DNA from: Schleiferiaceae bacterium
GTDB lineage: Bacteria; Bacteroidota; Bacteroidia; Flavobacteriales; Schleiferiaceae
Direction: 5' to 3'
Assembly: GCA_030831045.1 (NCBI GenBank)
Contig: JAURMB010000030.1
Location: forward strand, 1 to 10,697
DNA: 10,697 nt
This document shows positions 1 through 6,626 of the stretch, in pieces (position 1 is the stretch's first letter; every line of letters starts with the position of its first letter). The position numbers and the translations under genes were made by a program. The notes beneath the pieces were generated by a model that saw only the letters and a program-made list of their open reading frames with translations, made no database searches and was not told where the DNA came from.

Positions 1-60
1 AGCTTGCTCAATTAAATCATTTGCTTGGCGTAGTGCCAGAGCCTTCATTGCTTTTTTCAC
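1..60 (-). CDS. N-terminal fragment of an unrecognised gene (runs off left edge)
   Basis: Reading the minus strand from position 60, a GTG opens a frame that stays open to the window edge (20 codons) and begins VKKAMKALALRQANDLIEQA. An in-frame ATG at 48-46 is an alternative start. The peptide is basic and then amphipathic, but too short for me to assign a family. The codons (GCA, TTA, ATT, AAT, GAT) are more AT-rich than those of every other gene here, which hints at a different origin. Directly upstream lies an AT-rich region with three palindromic boxes, so the gene may be under tight or autogenous control; a small DNA-binding regulator is a guess from context only. Confidence 0.4.
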   Translation of the reverse strand, partial: MKKAMKALALRQANDLIEQA

Positions 61-137
61 AACCTAAAGGTACAAAATATAAATTTTATTTACACCTTAA
101 AGTTTAAAATTATACGTTTTATTTAGACCTTTAGGTT
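61..137. promoter_or_regulatory. AT-rich control region with three evenly spaced palindromic boxes
   Basis: Three related 10-bp palindrome-like boxes are visible: ACCTAAAGGT at 62-71, ACCTTAAAGT at 94-103 and ACCTTTAGGT at 127-136. The first and last are exact reverse complements of each other and extend to an AACCTAAAGG/CCTTTAGGTT inverted repeat (61-70 and 128-137). Their centres are 32 and 33 bp apart, about three helical turns, so a protein could bind all three on one face of the DNA. The region is strongly AT-rich in a GC-rich window. On the minus strand a TATATTTTG stretch (+ strand 73-81) resembles a -7 box with one extra base and abuts the box nearest the partial gene. I infer an operator array for that gene; the cognate regulator is unknown. 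Confidence 0.55.
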
Positions 138-175
138 GAAAAAATGAGCCTCAATGCGCCTTTAGTGCCCTCCTC

Positions 176-196
176 GCCAACGAGCCAACGAGCCAA
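176..196. repeat. short tandem repeat, 8-bp unit GCCAACGA
   Basis: The unit GCCAACGA occurs twice in perfect tandem (176-183 and 184-191), followed by a partial third copy (GCCAA, 192-196). It lies just downstream of the bshB1 stop codon on the minus strand, in otherwise unassigned sequence. No terminator-grade hairpin was seen. It is probably a minor slippage repeat. Confidence 0.6.
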
Positions 197-217
197 TATC
201 AGCTAACCTCGCCAGAA

Positions 218-937
218 TTACCGAAGCGAAAAAAGCGAATCCACGCCCAATCGGCGCGGCGCAATGAATCCTTCGGCGTGGGCAACGCCCATAATTCGGC
301 CCCATTCCGCGGTGCGGGCGGTGAGCGAATCCCAAAACCACTTTGACGAAATCACCGTTTCGGGACCGTGGGAGCCCTCTTGGTAAAACTGCGACGCGTG
401 GGCGGCTAGTGAAGCCATTTTGGCATCAATGTAGCCTGAAATGTCGACGGTAAAGTCCGCCTGAAGGTCATAAAACTGAATGTAGTGGTAGACGTGCTCG
501 GGGCGGAACGGCGCCTGCGGCTGGCCGTCTTCGCCTACCGATTCCCACTTGTGCAGTCCGGCCCTGAAGCAGGCCTCCACGACTAACGACGAGGCCACAG
601 CGTGGTCCGGGTGGCGGTCGCGCGGAGCGTTGCACAGCACAATGCGCGGACGGTGCGCCCGCACCAGTTCAATGATTCGCTGCTGGCTGCCGAAGTCGTT
701 CACAAGGCGTCCGTCGGGCAGATCGAGGTTCACGCGAAACGACGCCCCCAGAATTTGGGCCGCCTTAACGGCTTCGGCGTCGCGCTCCAGTACGGTTCCG
801 CGGCTGCCCATCTCGCCGCGCGTTAAATCGACCAAACCCACGCTGTGCCCGAGGGCCACGTGCTTGGCTAAGGTTCCGCCGCAGCCCAACTCAATGTCGT
901 CGGGGTGGGCGCCTATGGCGAGAATATCTACGTTCAT
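218..937 (-). CDS. bshB1: bacillithiol biosynthesis N-acetylglucosaminyl-malate deacetylase BshB1
   Basis: This is a 239-aa cytoplasmic zinc hydrolase of the LmbE/PIG-L family. BshB1 removes the acetyl group from GlcNAc-malate to give GlcN-malate, the second step of bacillithiol synthesis. The zinc-site motif AHPDD is at residues 10-14, TRGEMGSRGT follows at 39-48, and the second metal/catalytic motif RHPDH is at 108-112. The C-terminal half carries the YxxH/SQF and HGPE segments (about 178-193) typical of the BshB1 subfamily rather than generic LmbE proteins. Length and the MNVDILAIGAHPDD start match the family. It lies 6 bp downstream of the peroxidase gene on the same strand, so the two are very probably cotranscribed. 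The bshA and bshC partners are not in this window. Confidence 0.93.
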   Translation of the reverse strand: MNVDILAIGAHPDDIELGCGGTLAKHVALGHSVGLVDLTRGEMGSRGTVLERDAEAVKAAQILGASFRVNLDLPDGRLVNDFGSQQRIIELVRAHRPRIVLCNAPRDRHPDHAVASSLVVEACFRAGLHKWESVGEDGQPQAPFRPEHVYHYIQFYDLQADFTVDISGYIDAKMASLAAHASQFYQEGSHGPETVISSKWFWDSLTARTAEWGRIMGVAHAEGFIAPRRLGVDSLFSLR

Positions 938-943
938 GCTCGG

Positions 944-1507
944 TTACTTTCCGAGCGCAAAGTTCCGAATTTCAGAATTAGTGGGCGACACCGTCGACAG
1001 GTGGCTGCTCACCCATTGGCCTTTTTCGTTGACCAGGAACTTGTGAAAATTCCAACGAACCGTCGCATCCTTGGCGCCGTTCTTCGTCTTACTGGTCAAC
1101 CATTGGTAAACGGGGTGCGGGTTGCCGCCCTTGATCGCGACCTTTTCCATCATCAAAAAGGTGACGCCGTAGTTCTTTTGGCAAAAGGCGCCAATTTCGG
1201 TTGCGGACCCCTTTTCTTGGCCTCCAAAGTCGTTGCACGGAAAGCCGAGGATGACAAAGTTTCCGCCCTTAGCCTCGTCCCAAAGGGCCTGAAGCTCTTT
1301 GTATTGCGGGGTAAATCCGCACTCCGAAGCGGTGTTAACGATGAGCACGCGCTTGCCCTTGAGCTGGGCAAAGTCGTACCGTTCGCCATCAAGGGTGCGC
1401 GCCTGGAGGGTGTAAAAATCAACGGGGGCGTCGACGGGTTGCGCCATCGAGCGGCTGCAGCCAAGCAGCGTGGTGAGTAGGGACATGGCCAATAGGTTCT
1501 TCATCAT
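944..1507 (-). CDS. gpx: glutathione peroxidase-like thiol peroxidase, predicted lipoprotein
   Basis: This 187-aa protein of the thioredoxin fold reduces peroxides with thiol reductants. The catalytic tetrad of the Gpx family is present: peroxidatic Cys63 in NTASECGF, Gln97 in FGGQE, and Trp152-Asn153 in RWNFHKFLV. Cys109 (FCQKNY) sits where the resolving cysteine of thioredoxin-dependent, non-selenium Gpx enzymes lies, so thioredoxin is a likelier electron donor than glutathione. The N-terminus is a signal peptide ending in the lipobox LLGC (Cys17), so the mature protein should be a lipid-anchored envelope enzyme. The usual FPCNQF motif reads FPCNDF (90-94). Two ATGs stand in tandem at 1507 and 1504. 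It heads a two-gene unit with bshB1, joining peroxide defence to bacillithiol synthesis, and is divergent from ccmB. Confidence 0.9.
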   Translation of the reverse strand: MMKNLLAMSLLTTLLGCSRSMAQPVDAPVDFYTLQARTLDGERYDFAQLKGKRVLIVNTASECGFTPQYKELQALWDEAKGGNFVILGFPCNDFGGQEKGSATEIGAFCQKNYGVTFLMMEKVAIKGGNPHPVYQWLTSKTKNGAKDATVRWNFHKFLVNEKGQWVSSHLSTVSPTNSEIRNFALGK

Positions 1508-1553
1508 GATAGGGGTATAACCGCAAAACGAAGTTAGGGTTCACTGCGCGGAC

Positions 1554-1561
1554 TACCTTTG
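1554..1561 (+). promoter_or_regulatory. -7 promoter box TACCTTTG for the ccm operon
   Basis: The 58-bp gap between the divergent gpx and ccmB genes (1508-1565) contains TACCTTTG, an exact match to the Bacteroidota -7 consensus TAnnTTTG. A clear -33 TTG/TTTG is not present; the nearest candidate is TTAG at 1534-1537. The box ends only 4 nt before the ccmB ATG (1566), so transcription would start at or very close to the start codon. On the opposite strand TAACTTCG (1536 to 1529) is a one-mismatch candidate for gpx, much weaker. Confidence 0.5.
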
Positions 1562-1565
1562 GCGC

Positions 1566-2228
1566 ATGAAGCGCTGGTGGAAGCTTGGTCAATGGGCAGT
1601 GCGCGCCGACGTGCGCCGCGGCGCGGACTACCTCCAATTCCTGCTTTTTACGGCGGTGGCAACCTACCTCGTGTACCAAATGGTTCCGGCGCCCAGCCCG
1701 AGCGTTTGGCTCGCGTTGCTTTGGGTGGCCGTGCTGTTCAGCGCGATGCAGGCGGCATTTCGCGCGTTTCACGAGCCCGATGCGCTGTGGTCCTACCTCA
1801 ATCAACTGGTGCGCCCCGAAGAACTTTTTTGGGTGAAAAGCGCCCAAATCGCCGTGCATACGCTTGCCACAGCCGCGGCGGCCCTCCTGCTTTTTGCGCT
1901 GTTTTTTGGACTGCCTGATTCGGCGCAAACGTTCGGCGCTGCAGCCAAAATCGGCACCGCCTTGGGCTTGGGCTCGCTGGCCTTGGCGGCGACCATGAGC
2001 TTTACGTCAGCGCTGGCAAGTCGGGCGGGATCCAATCCCACGTTGATGGCGACGTTGAGCCTTCCGCTTCTTATGCCGACCGTGCTCGTAGTTCGGCGGG
2101 CGAGTTCGCTGGCGGCGGCCAACCAAGAGTGGTCCGAACTGGCGATGCCCCTATTTGGCGAACTGGTCGTGTGGGCGCTTCCGCTCGCCTTAGGTAGCGT
2201 GCTTATGCCCTACCTTTGGAAGCAGTGA
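1566..2228 (+). CDS. ccmB: heme exporter protein CcmB
   Basis: This 220-aa integral membrane protein is a CcmB subunit of the CcmABCD transporter, which works in release and delivery of heme on CcmE during cytochrome c maturation. About six hydrophobic segments are visible (roughly residues 24-40, 48-66, 95-115, 128-152, 158-178 and 195-217). Family features include the FSAMQAAFRAFHEPDALW segment after helix 2 (58-75), YLNQLVRPEELFWVKS (77-92), and the proline-containing LSLPLLMPTVLV (165-176). Length matches the family. The ATG at 1566 follows a -7 box by 4 nt and has no Shine-Dalgarno-like purine run. Its stop overlaps the ccmC start as GTGA. The ATPase partner CcmA is not in this window. 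Confidence 0.93.
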   Translation: MKRWWKLGQWAVRADVRRGADYLQFLLFTAVATYLVYQMVPAPSPSVWLALLWVAVLFSAMQAAFRAFHEPDALWSYLNQLVRPEELFWVKSAQIAVHTLATAAAALLLFALFFGLPDSAQTFGAAAKIGTALGLGSLALAATMSFTSALASRAGSNPTLMATLSLPLLMPTVLVVRRASSLAAANQEWSELAMPLFGELVVWALPLALGSVLMPYLWKQ

Positions 2229-2890
2229 AAAACGGCTTTTCAATCGCATGGAAAACCGCGGCGGCAGCGCTCGTGAGCTACAGCCTTGTCGCGGGTTTTA
2301 TGGCGCCGGTACCCCGGCTTTTTATCTTAAACGAAACCATTCGCAACCTCTACTTTCACGTGCCCATGTGGTTCACGATGATCGCCCTCATGGGGGTATC
2401 GCTGGGCCACAGCATCGCTAGCCTTCGAACGCCCGGAACCGCCGCCTTGGAATCCGACCGCAAAGCGCGCCTTTCGGCAGAGGTTGCCTTGGTCTTTGCC
2501 GCCCTCGGACTCCTTACGGGCATGATTTGGGCGCGATTTACCTGGGGCGCCTACTGGACCAACGACCCCAAACTCAACGGGACGGCGGTGGCCGTGCTGA
2601 TCTACCTCGCCTATTTTGTGCTGCGCAGCAGCGTGGAAGATCCTGAAAAACGCGCCCGGCTTGCGGGGACGTACAACATCTTTGCGTTTGTACTCATGCT
2701 GGTGTTCATTGGCATTTTACCCCGCATGACCGATTCGCTTCACCCGGGCAACGGGGGCAACCCGGCGTTTGGTTCCTACGACCTCGACAACGGAATGCGG
2801 GCGGTGTTCTACCCCGCCGTACTCGGATGGATTGGAATCGGTTTATGGATCGTTGAACTCCGCGACCGTTTGGCGCGTTTAACCCAGTAA
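2225..2890 (+). CDS. ccmC: cytochrome c biogenesis protein CcmC (heme delivery)
   Basis: CcmC is a six-helix membrane protein of the heme handling family that presents heme to CcmE. I start it at GTG 2225 (221 aa), which overlaps the ccmB stop as GTGA; a TTG three codons upstream (2216) is also possible. The candidate heme-ligand histidines are H45 in YFHVPMWF and H173 in SLHPGNGG. The tryptophan-rich signature is present as WGAYWTNDPKLNG (about 107-119), which departs from the classical WGxWWxWD form: one Trp is Tyr and another is Asn. From memory this variant is usual in Bacteroidota and does not mean loss of function. The stop TAA is followed at once by the ATG of ccmD. Confidence 0.92.
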   Translation: MKNGFSIAWKTAAAALVSYSLVAGFMAPVPRLFILNETIRNLYFHVPMWFTMIALMGVSLGHSIASLRTPGTAALESDRKARLSAEVALVFAALGLLTGMIWARFTWGAYWTNDPKLNGTAVAVLIYLAYFVLRSSVEDPEKRARLAGTYNIFAFVLMLVFIGILPRMTDSLHPGNGGNPAFGSYDLDNGMRAVFYPAVLGWIGIGLWIVELRDRLARLTQ

Positions 2891-3067
2891 ATGCATATGA
2901 TTCGTTTTTTGCAGCAAGCTCCTCCCGTAGAGATGGCCGACGCCCTTCGCGCCAACGGCAAAATCGGGGTCGTTGTGGCCGTCGTTGCCATCATTTTGGC
3001 CGGCCTGTTCGCCTACCTATCGTGGCTAGATGTTCGGCTGCGCAAAGCCGAGAATTCCGCGAAGTAA
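2891..3067 (+). CDS. ccmD: CcmD-family small membrane protein
   Basis: A 58-aa open frame fills the gap between ccmC and ccmE exactly: its ATG directly follows the ccmC TAA, and its own TAA is directly followed by the ccmE ATG. A second ATG at 2897 is an alternative start (56 aa). The protein has a short N-terminal stretch, the segment MADALRANGKIGVVVAV (15-31), one strong transmembrane helix (about 25-45, ending YLSWLD) and a basic tail VRLRKAE. This matches the CcmD family of Bacteroidota, where MADxLRxxGKI precedes the helix. CcmD holds holo-CcmE release together with CcmABC. Gene position between ccmC and ccmE fits. It is easy to miss because of its size. Confidence 0.85.
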   Translation: MHMIRFLQQAPPVEMADALRANGKIGVVVAVVAIILAGLFAYLSWLDVRLRKAENSAK

Positions 3068-3454
3068 ATGAAGCGCGGACACCTCATCGCGCTCGTCGTC
3101 ATTGCACTGCTCGTCGGCGCACTCATGGTGACGATTCAAGACGCCAGCACGTACGCCACGTTTGAACTCGCCGAACGCAAAGCGCCCGAACAGGTGACCG
3201 TAGTCGGCCAGCTCGACCTCGACCAACCCATAACGTTCAATGCCCAAACCTCGATGCTGCGCTTTACCGCCATCGACAAAGACGGCCAGCGCTGCGTGGT
3301 GTACTTCAATCAACCCAAGCCTACGGATTTTGAGCGCGCTGAAGAAGTCACGCTCACCGGCATGAGCTCGGGCGACACGGCCTTTTTTGCCCAAGATATT
3401 TTAATGAAGTGCCCGTCGAAGTACGCCGACGAGGCCAAGCTGAGCGCGCCCTAA
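3068..3454 (+). CDS. ccmE: cytochrome c maturation heme chaperone CcmE, CxxxY type
   Basis: CcmE is a membrane-anchored periplasmic OB-fold protein that carries heme from CcmC to CcmF. This 128-aa protein has one N-terminal anchor helix (about 5-23) and the CcmE core, including VTVVGQLDLDQPITF and VVYFNQPKPTDFERAEEVTLTG. The heme-binding motif, HxxxY in E. coli, is here CPSKY (Cys115 to Tyr119) after AQDILMK. A cysteine ligand is the hallmark of the variant Ccm system first described in Desulfovibrio and archaea. A second cysteine, Cys76, lies in QRCVVYF. The tail after Tyr119 is short. The stop overlaps the ccmF start by one base (TAATG). Confidence 0.92.
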   Translation: MKRGHLIALVVIALLVGALMVTIQDASTYATFELAERKAPEQVTVVGQLDLDQPITFNAQTSMLRFTAIDKDGQRCVVYFNQPKPTDFERAEEVTLTGMSSGDTAFFAQDILMKCPSKYADEAKLSAP

Positions 3455-5943
3455 TGGACTACATCGGAGAACACACGTTTTGGGCCCTCGCCGGGCGGTT
3501 TTTTACCTACCTCGCCTTTACCGGCGCCTTGGGGACGGCCCTTTTTTATGGCGTAAACTGGCTTCGTCCCGGGGCCTGCAGCGGACCCGACGAACTCGGA
3601 CGCACCAAAGCTCCCGACCCCGCCTACCTCAAGGCCGGCCGAGGAGCCTTCGCGCTGCACAGCCTTGGGGTACTGGGCGTGCTTGGCGTTTTGTTGACCG
3701 CCATTCTTAGCCGTTGGTTTGAGTTTGACTACGTGTGGCGGCACTCGTCGCGCGACCTTCCAATAGAGTACGTGTTCAGCGCCCTCTGGGAAGGTCAGGA
3801 GGGCAGCTTCTTGATTTGGATGGTGTGGCACGTAGTTCTGGGGTGGATACTTCTGCGCAGCGCCCGCTCCTGGGAGCACGGAACCATGACCGTGGTAGGA
3901 CTCGTTCAGTTGCTGCTCACCAGCATGCTGCTCGGCGTGTACGTTTTTGGCACCAAAATCGGTTCCAGCCCCTTCACCCTAATTCGCGAACTTCCTGAAA
4001 ACCTGGGACTTCCCTGGACTACCATCAAGGACTACTTGATCCGAATTCCGGCATTTCGCGACGGCCAAGGCCTCAATCCGTTGCTGCAAAACTACTGGAT
4101 GGTCATCCACCCGCCCACGCTGTTTTTGGGCTTCGCCGCGACCTTAATTCCCTTTGCCTATGCGGTCGCCGGATGGGTGGAGCGCCGTCCGGTGGAATGG
4201 GTCACCCCCGCCCTTCCGTGGGTATTTTTTGGCGTGGGCGTGCTCGGCACCGGAATCCTCATGGGGGGCGCTTGGGCCTATGAAGCCTTGAGTTTTGGGG
4301 GATTTTGGGCCTGGGACCCCGTAGAAAACGCCTCTCTGGTGCCGTGGATCACGCTTGTTGCTGCGGGTCACGTCATGTTCATCGTCAAGAAAAAGAAGTC
4401 TTCGGGCGGACTCACCGCGATTTTGACTTTTTTATCGTTTATCCTGGTTCTTTACTCAACCTTTTTGACGCGCAGCGGGGTGCTAGGTGACAGTTCCGTC
4501 CACTCGTTTGTTGACCTGGGGCTCAACGGCCAGCTCATGCTCCTCCTCGGTTTTTTTGCGGCCGGAAGCCTGCTGTTGCTGCTGCTTCGATGGAACGCCC
4601 TACCCAAAAACGCGGCTGACGAAGCCTTTTCGTCCCGCGAATTTTGGCTGGTCATCGGAAGCCTTGTGCTCCTGCTAAGCGCCGTGCAAATCAGTTTTAG
4701 CACCAGCATCCCCGTACTCAACAAACTCATTGGCCCCGACGGACTGATTCCGATCCTTGGAGAAGCCATGGCGCCCCCGGCCGACGTGTTCCGCCACTAC
4801 CATTCGATTCAGATTCCGGTGGCCATTGTGGTTTCGCTGTTTATGGCGGCGGTCCCCTTTTTGCGCTGGGACGCTACCCCCAACGAGCTGCTGCGCCGCG
4901 TACTGCCGTCGCTCGCCGTGTCGTTGGTGCTCAGTGCGCTGGCCGCCTGGGGGCTGAAGTTTGATCAACCTATGTACACCGTGCTGCTGTTTACCGGCAT
5001 GTTTGCGGCGGTGGCCAACCTGGACTACTGGCTGCGGTACTTGCGCGGAACCTGGCGCAGCGGCGGACTAGCCTTGGCGCACCTCGGCTTTGCCCTCATC
5101 TTGCTCGGAGCGCTGATCAGCAACGGTAAAAAGCAAGCTATCAGCCAAAACCCGGTGTTTTTGCACAAGGATTTCCCCGCCAACGAGCACATTCTTCTTC
5201 CGCTTCGCGACACCGTATCTATGCACCCCTACTGGGTCGAATGGAGCGGCGAGCGCCGGGAGGGGCACTTTCAGCTCTACGACGTTCACTTTTACGGCAC
5301 CAACCCCGACCAAATGCCGGGCAAAGAGTTGTTTACGCTGTCGCCGTACATTCAGCTGAATCCGCGCATGGGCAACGTGCGCGAACCCTCAACCAAGCAC
5401 TTCTGGGATCGCGACATCTACACCTACGTCAGTTTTGCCGACATGCGATCGAGCGAAGAAAAAGCCAGCGGTTGGTCCGAAGAAATGGTGGCCACGATGG
5501 GGCGCGGCGAAGAGGTGTTTGTGTTCGACGAGTTCATGATGCGCTGCGACAGCATCATCGTGAACGACGCCCTGATGGTGCAGGAGACCGGCGACCTAGC
5601 CACCCTGGACATGGCTGCCCGCCTGACGCTCAAGCACATGGACGGCCGGCGCGAGACCGTCGATGTCCCGTACCAGGTGCGCGGAAACCAAGCGAGTCCC
5701 GGCGAAGCAGAATTCCCTAAGTTGGGCGTGAAGGCCCGGTTTGAAGGGGTATCCGACGAACCCGGCCGCTTTAAAATGACGTTTTGGCGCAAAACACCCG
5801 AAGAACAAGAGTTTATTTTGCTCCAGGCCTTTATTTTTCCCTACATCAACGTGCTTTGGTTGGGCGTAGTACTCCTCGCCATCGGCTCGGGAATGGCCGT
5901 TGCCAAACGCTTAGCTGGTCCTAAAGCGGCACCCAAGGCGTGA
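3454..5943 (+). CDS. ccmF: heme lyase / cytochrome c synthase CcmF
   Basis: CcmF accepts heme from CcmE and attaches it to apocytochrome c at the outer face of the inner membrane. The start is ATG 3454 (829 aa), chosen for the TAATG overlap and the MDYIGEHTFWALAGRF N-terminus; the longer upstream frame lies inside ccmE. Landmarks: EGQEGS (about 113-118); IHPPTLFLG with a candidate ligand His219; the WWD heme-binding segment from GGAWAYE to PVENASLVPW (272-298); TRSGVLGDSSVHSF (339-352, His350); and a candidate internal-heme His543 in LAHLGFAL. Residues from about 557 to 788 form a soluble periplasmic domain, followed by a final helix (PYINVLWLG onward) and a basic tail. It is longer than the E. 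coli protein because of that domain, which I recall as usual for this phylum. Confidence 0.95.
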   Translation: MDYIGEHTFWALAGRFFTYLAFTGALGTALFYGVNWLRPGACSGPDELGRTKAPDPAYLKAGRGAFALHSLGVLGVLGVLLTAILSRWFEFDYVWRHSSRDLPIEYVFSALWEGQEGSFLIWMVWHVVLGWILLRSARSWEHGTMTVVGLVQLLLTSMLLGVYVFGTKIGSSPFTLIRELPENLGLPWTTIKDYLIRIPAFRDGQGLNPLLQNYWMVIHPPTLFLGFAATLIPFAYAVAGWVERRPVEWVTPALPWVFFGVGVLGTGILMGGAWAYEALSFGGFWAWDPVENASLVPWITLVAAGHVMFIVKKKKSSGGLTAILTFLSFILVLYSTFLTRSGVLGDSSVHSFVDLGLNGQLMLLLGFFAAGSLLLLLLRWNALPKNAADEAFSSREFWLVIGSLVLLLSAVQISFSTSIPVLNKLIGPDGLIPILGEAMAPPADVFRHYHSIQIPVAIVVSLFMAAVPFLRWDATPNELLRRVLPSLAVSLVLSALAAWGLKFDQPMYTVLLFTGMFAAVANLDYWLRYLRGTWRSGGLALAHLGFALILLGALISNGKKQAISQNPVFLHKDFPANEHILLPLRDTVSMHPYWVEWSGERREGHFQLYDVHFYGTNPDQMPGKELFTLSPYIQLNPRMGNVREPSTKHFWDRDIYTYVSFADMRSSEEKASGWSEEMVATMGRGEEVFVFDEFMMRCDSIIVNDALMVQETGDLATLDMAARLTLKHMDGRRETVDVPYQVRGNQASPGEAEFPKLGVKARFEGVSDEPGRFKMTFWRKTPEEQEFILLQAFIFPYINVLWLGVVLLAIGSGMAVAKRLAGPKAAPKA

Positions 5944-6626
5944 GGTACGTGGTCGGCCGTGGACGCGTTGGGAGCGCTCTGGTGGCGGCCCTCACCGATG
6001 CTGTTCCGGTTCAAGGCCGGGGGTTCGCGGGAATTCCAGAACTCCGCGCACACGATGCCGTACTCCTCTGCGTGCCTGACGCCGCCCTAGCTGACGTAGC
6101 CTCAGTCCTGATCGATTCGCCTGCCGTGGTGCTTCACTGCGCGGGTGCGGTGCCCGTTTCGGCCCTGGGCTCTGGTTCCAAGGGTGTTTTTTACCCCATG
6201 GTGTCGTTTCGCCAAAACGTTTCGTGGCGCGACGTTCCGGTGTTTGCCGAGGCCAACGACGGGCGAACCCGCGCGGCCATCGGCGACCTTGTCCGCGACT
6301 TGGGCACCCCCGAGCCTACGTGGACCGATTCCGCCACCCGGGCGTCCTACCACCTCGGAGCGGTGTTTGCCAACAACTTTAGCAACCACCTCGTAGCCCT
6401 ACTTCAGGCCTACTGCCGCCAGGCCGGACTCGATTCCGCGGCCTATTCCGCCATGCTGACCCAAACCGTCGAAGCGGCGCAGCGCGGCGAGGCCCGTAGC
6501 TTGCAAACCGGTCCCGCAGCCCGTGGCGACCAACCGACGCTGGAGCGCCACCTCAGCATGCTCCCCGAGGAGCTGCGCGAAGTTTACCGCGCCCTAAGCG
6601 CCTCCATCCAGCGGACTACCTTATGA
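5940..6626 (+). CDS. Rossmann-like domain / DUF2520 protein
   Basis: This 228-aa protein starts at GTG 5940, overlapping the ccmF stop as GTGA. A nucleotide-binding Rossmann fold opens at the N-terminus with VVGRGRVGSAL (GxGxxG at 6-11), followed by VLLCVPDAALADVA (41-54) and VLHCAGAVPVSAL (64-76). The C-terminal helical half has the DUF2520 hallmarks YHLGAVFANNFSNHL (137-151) and QTGPAARGD (189-197) followed by TLERHL. The architecture resembles NAD(P)-dependent dehydrogenases such as ketopantoate reductase, but the substrate is unknown. It is probably cytoplasmic. The next gene, kdsC-like, starts in its stop codon (ATGA). I recall the DUF2520-HAD-Maf order as common in Flavobacteriia. Confidence 0.88.
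   Translation: MRYVVGRGRVGSALVAALTDAVPVQGRGFAGIPELRAHDAVLLCVPDAALADVASVLIDSPAVVLHCAGAVPVSALGSGSKGVFYPMVSFRQNVSWRDVPVFAEANDGRTRAAIGDLVRDLGTPEPTWTDSATRASYHLGAVFANNFSNHLVALLQAYCRQAGLDSAAYSAMLTQTVEAAQRGEARSLQTGPAARGDQPTLERHLSMLPEELREVYRALSASIQRTTL

Noticed and set aside
138..175. Possible terminator after bshB1 (minus-strand TGAGGCTCA followed by a T run)
   Set aside because: The inverted repeat is only 4 bp with a one-base loop, which cannot form a terminator hairpin.
144..206. 20-codon plus-strand frame starting ATG at 144, after the third palindromic box
   Set aside because: It encodes a short low-complexity peptide (MSLNAPLVPSSPTSQRANIS) partly made by the GCCAACGA repeat, with no -7 box; probably chance.
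905..1480. Long plus-strand open frame (191 codons) opposite gpx
   Set aside because: It is antisense to a clear Gpx gene with full catalytic motifs. Long shadow frames are common in GC-rich DNA and the translation has no recognisable domain.
2211..2218. TACCTTTG box just before the ccmC start
   Set aside because: It matches the -7 consensus, but it lies in the coding end of ccmB (Tyr-Leu-Trp codons) and ccmC is coupled by GTGA overlap, so a separate promoter is not needed. It could be re-examined if start mapping shows an internal start.
3409..3453. Extended N-terminus for CcmF
   Set aside because: The extra 15 residues lie inside ccmE in another frame and are arginine-rich and unlike a CcmF start; the TAATG overlap at 3454 is the better start.
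6611..6622. GCGGACTACCTT, identical to 1548-1559 before ccmB
   Set aside because: A shared 12-mer is expected by chance in a window of this size, and here it is inside the DUF2520 coding end with a poor match to TAnnTTTG.
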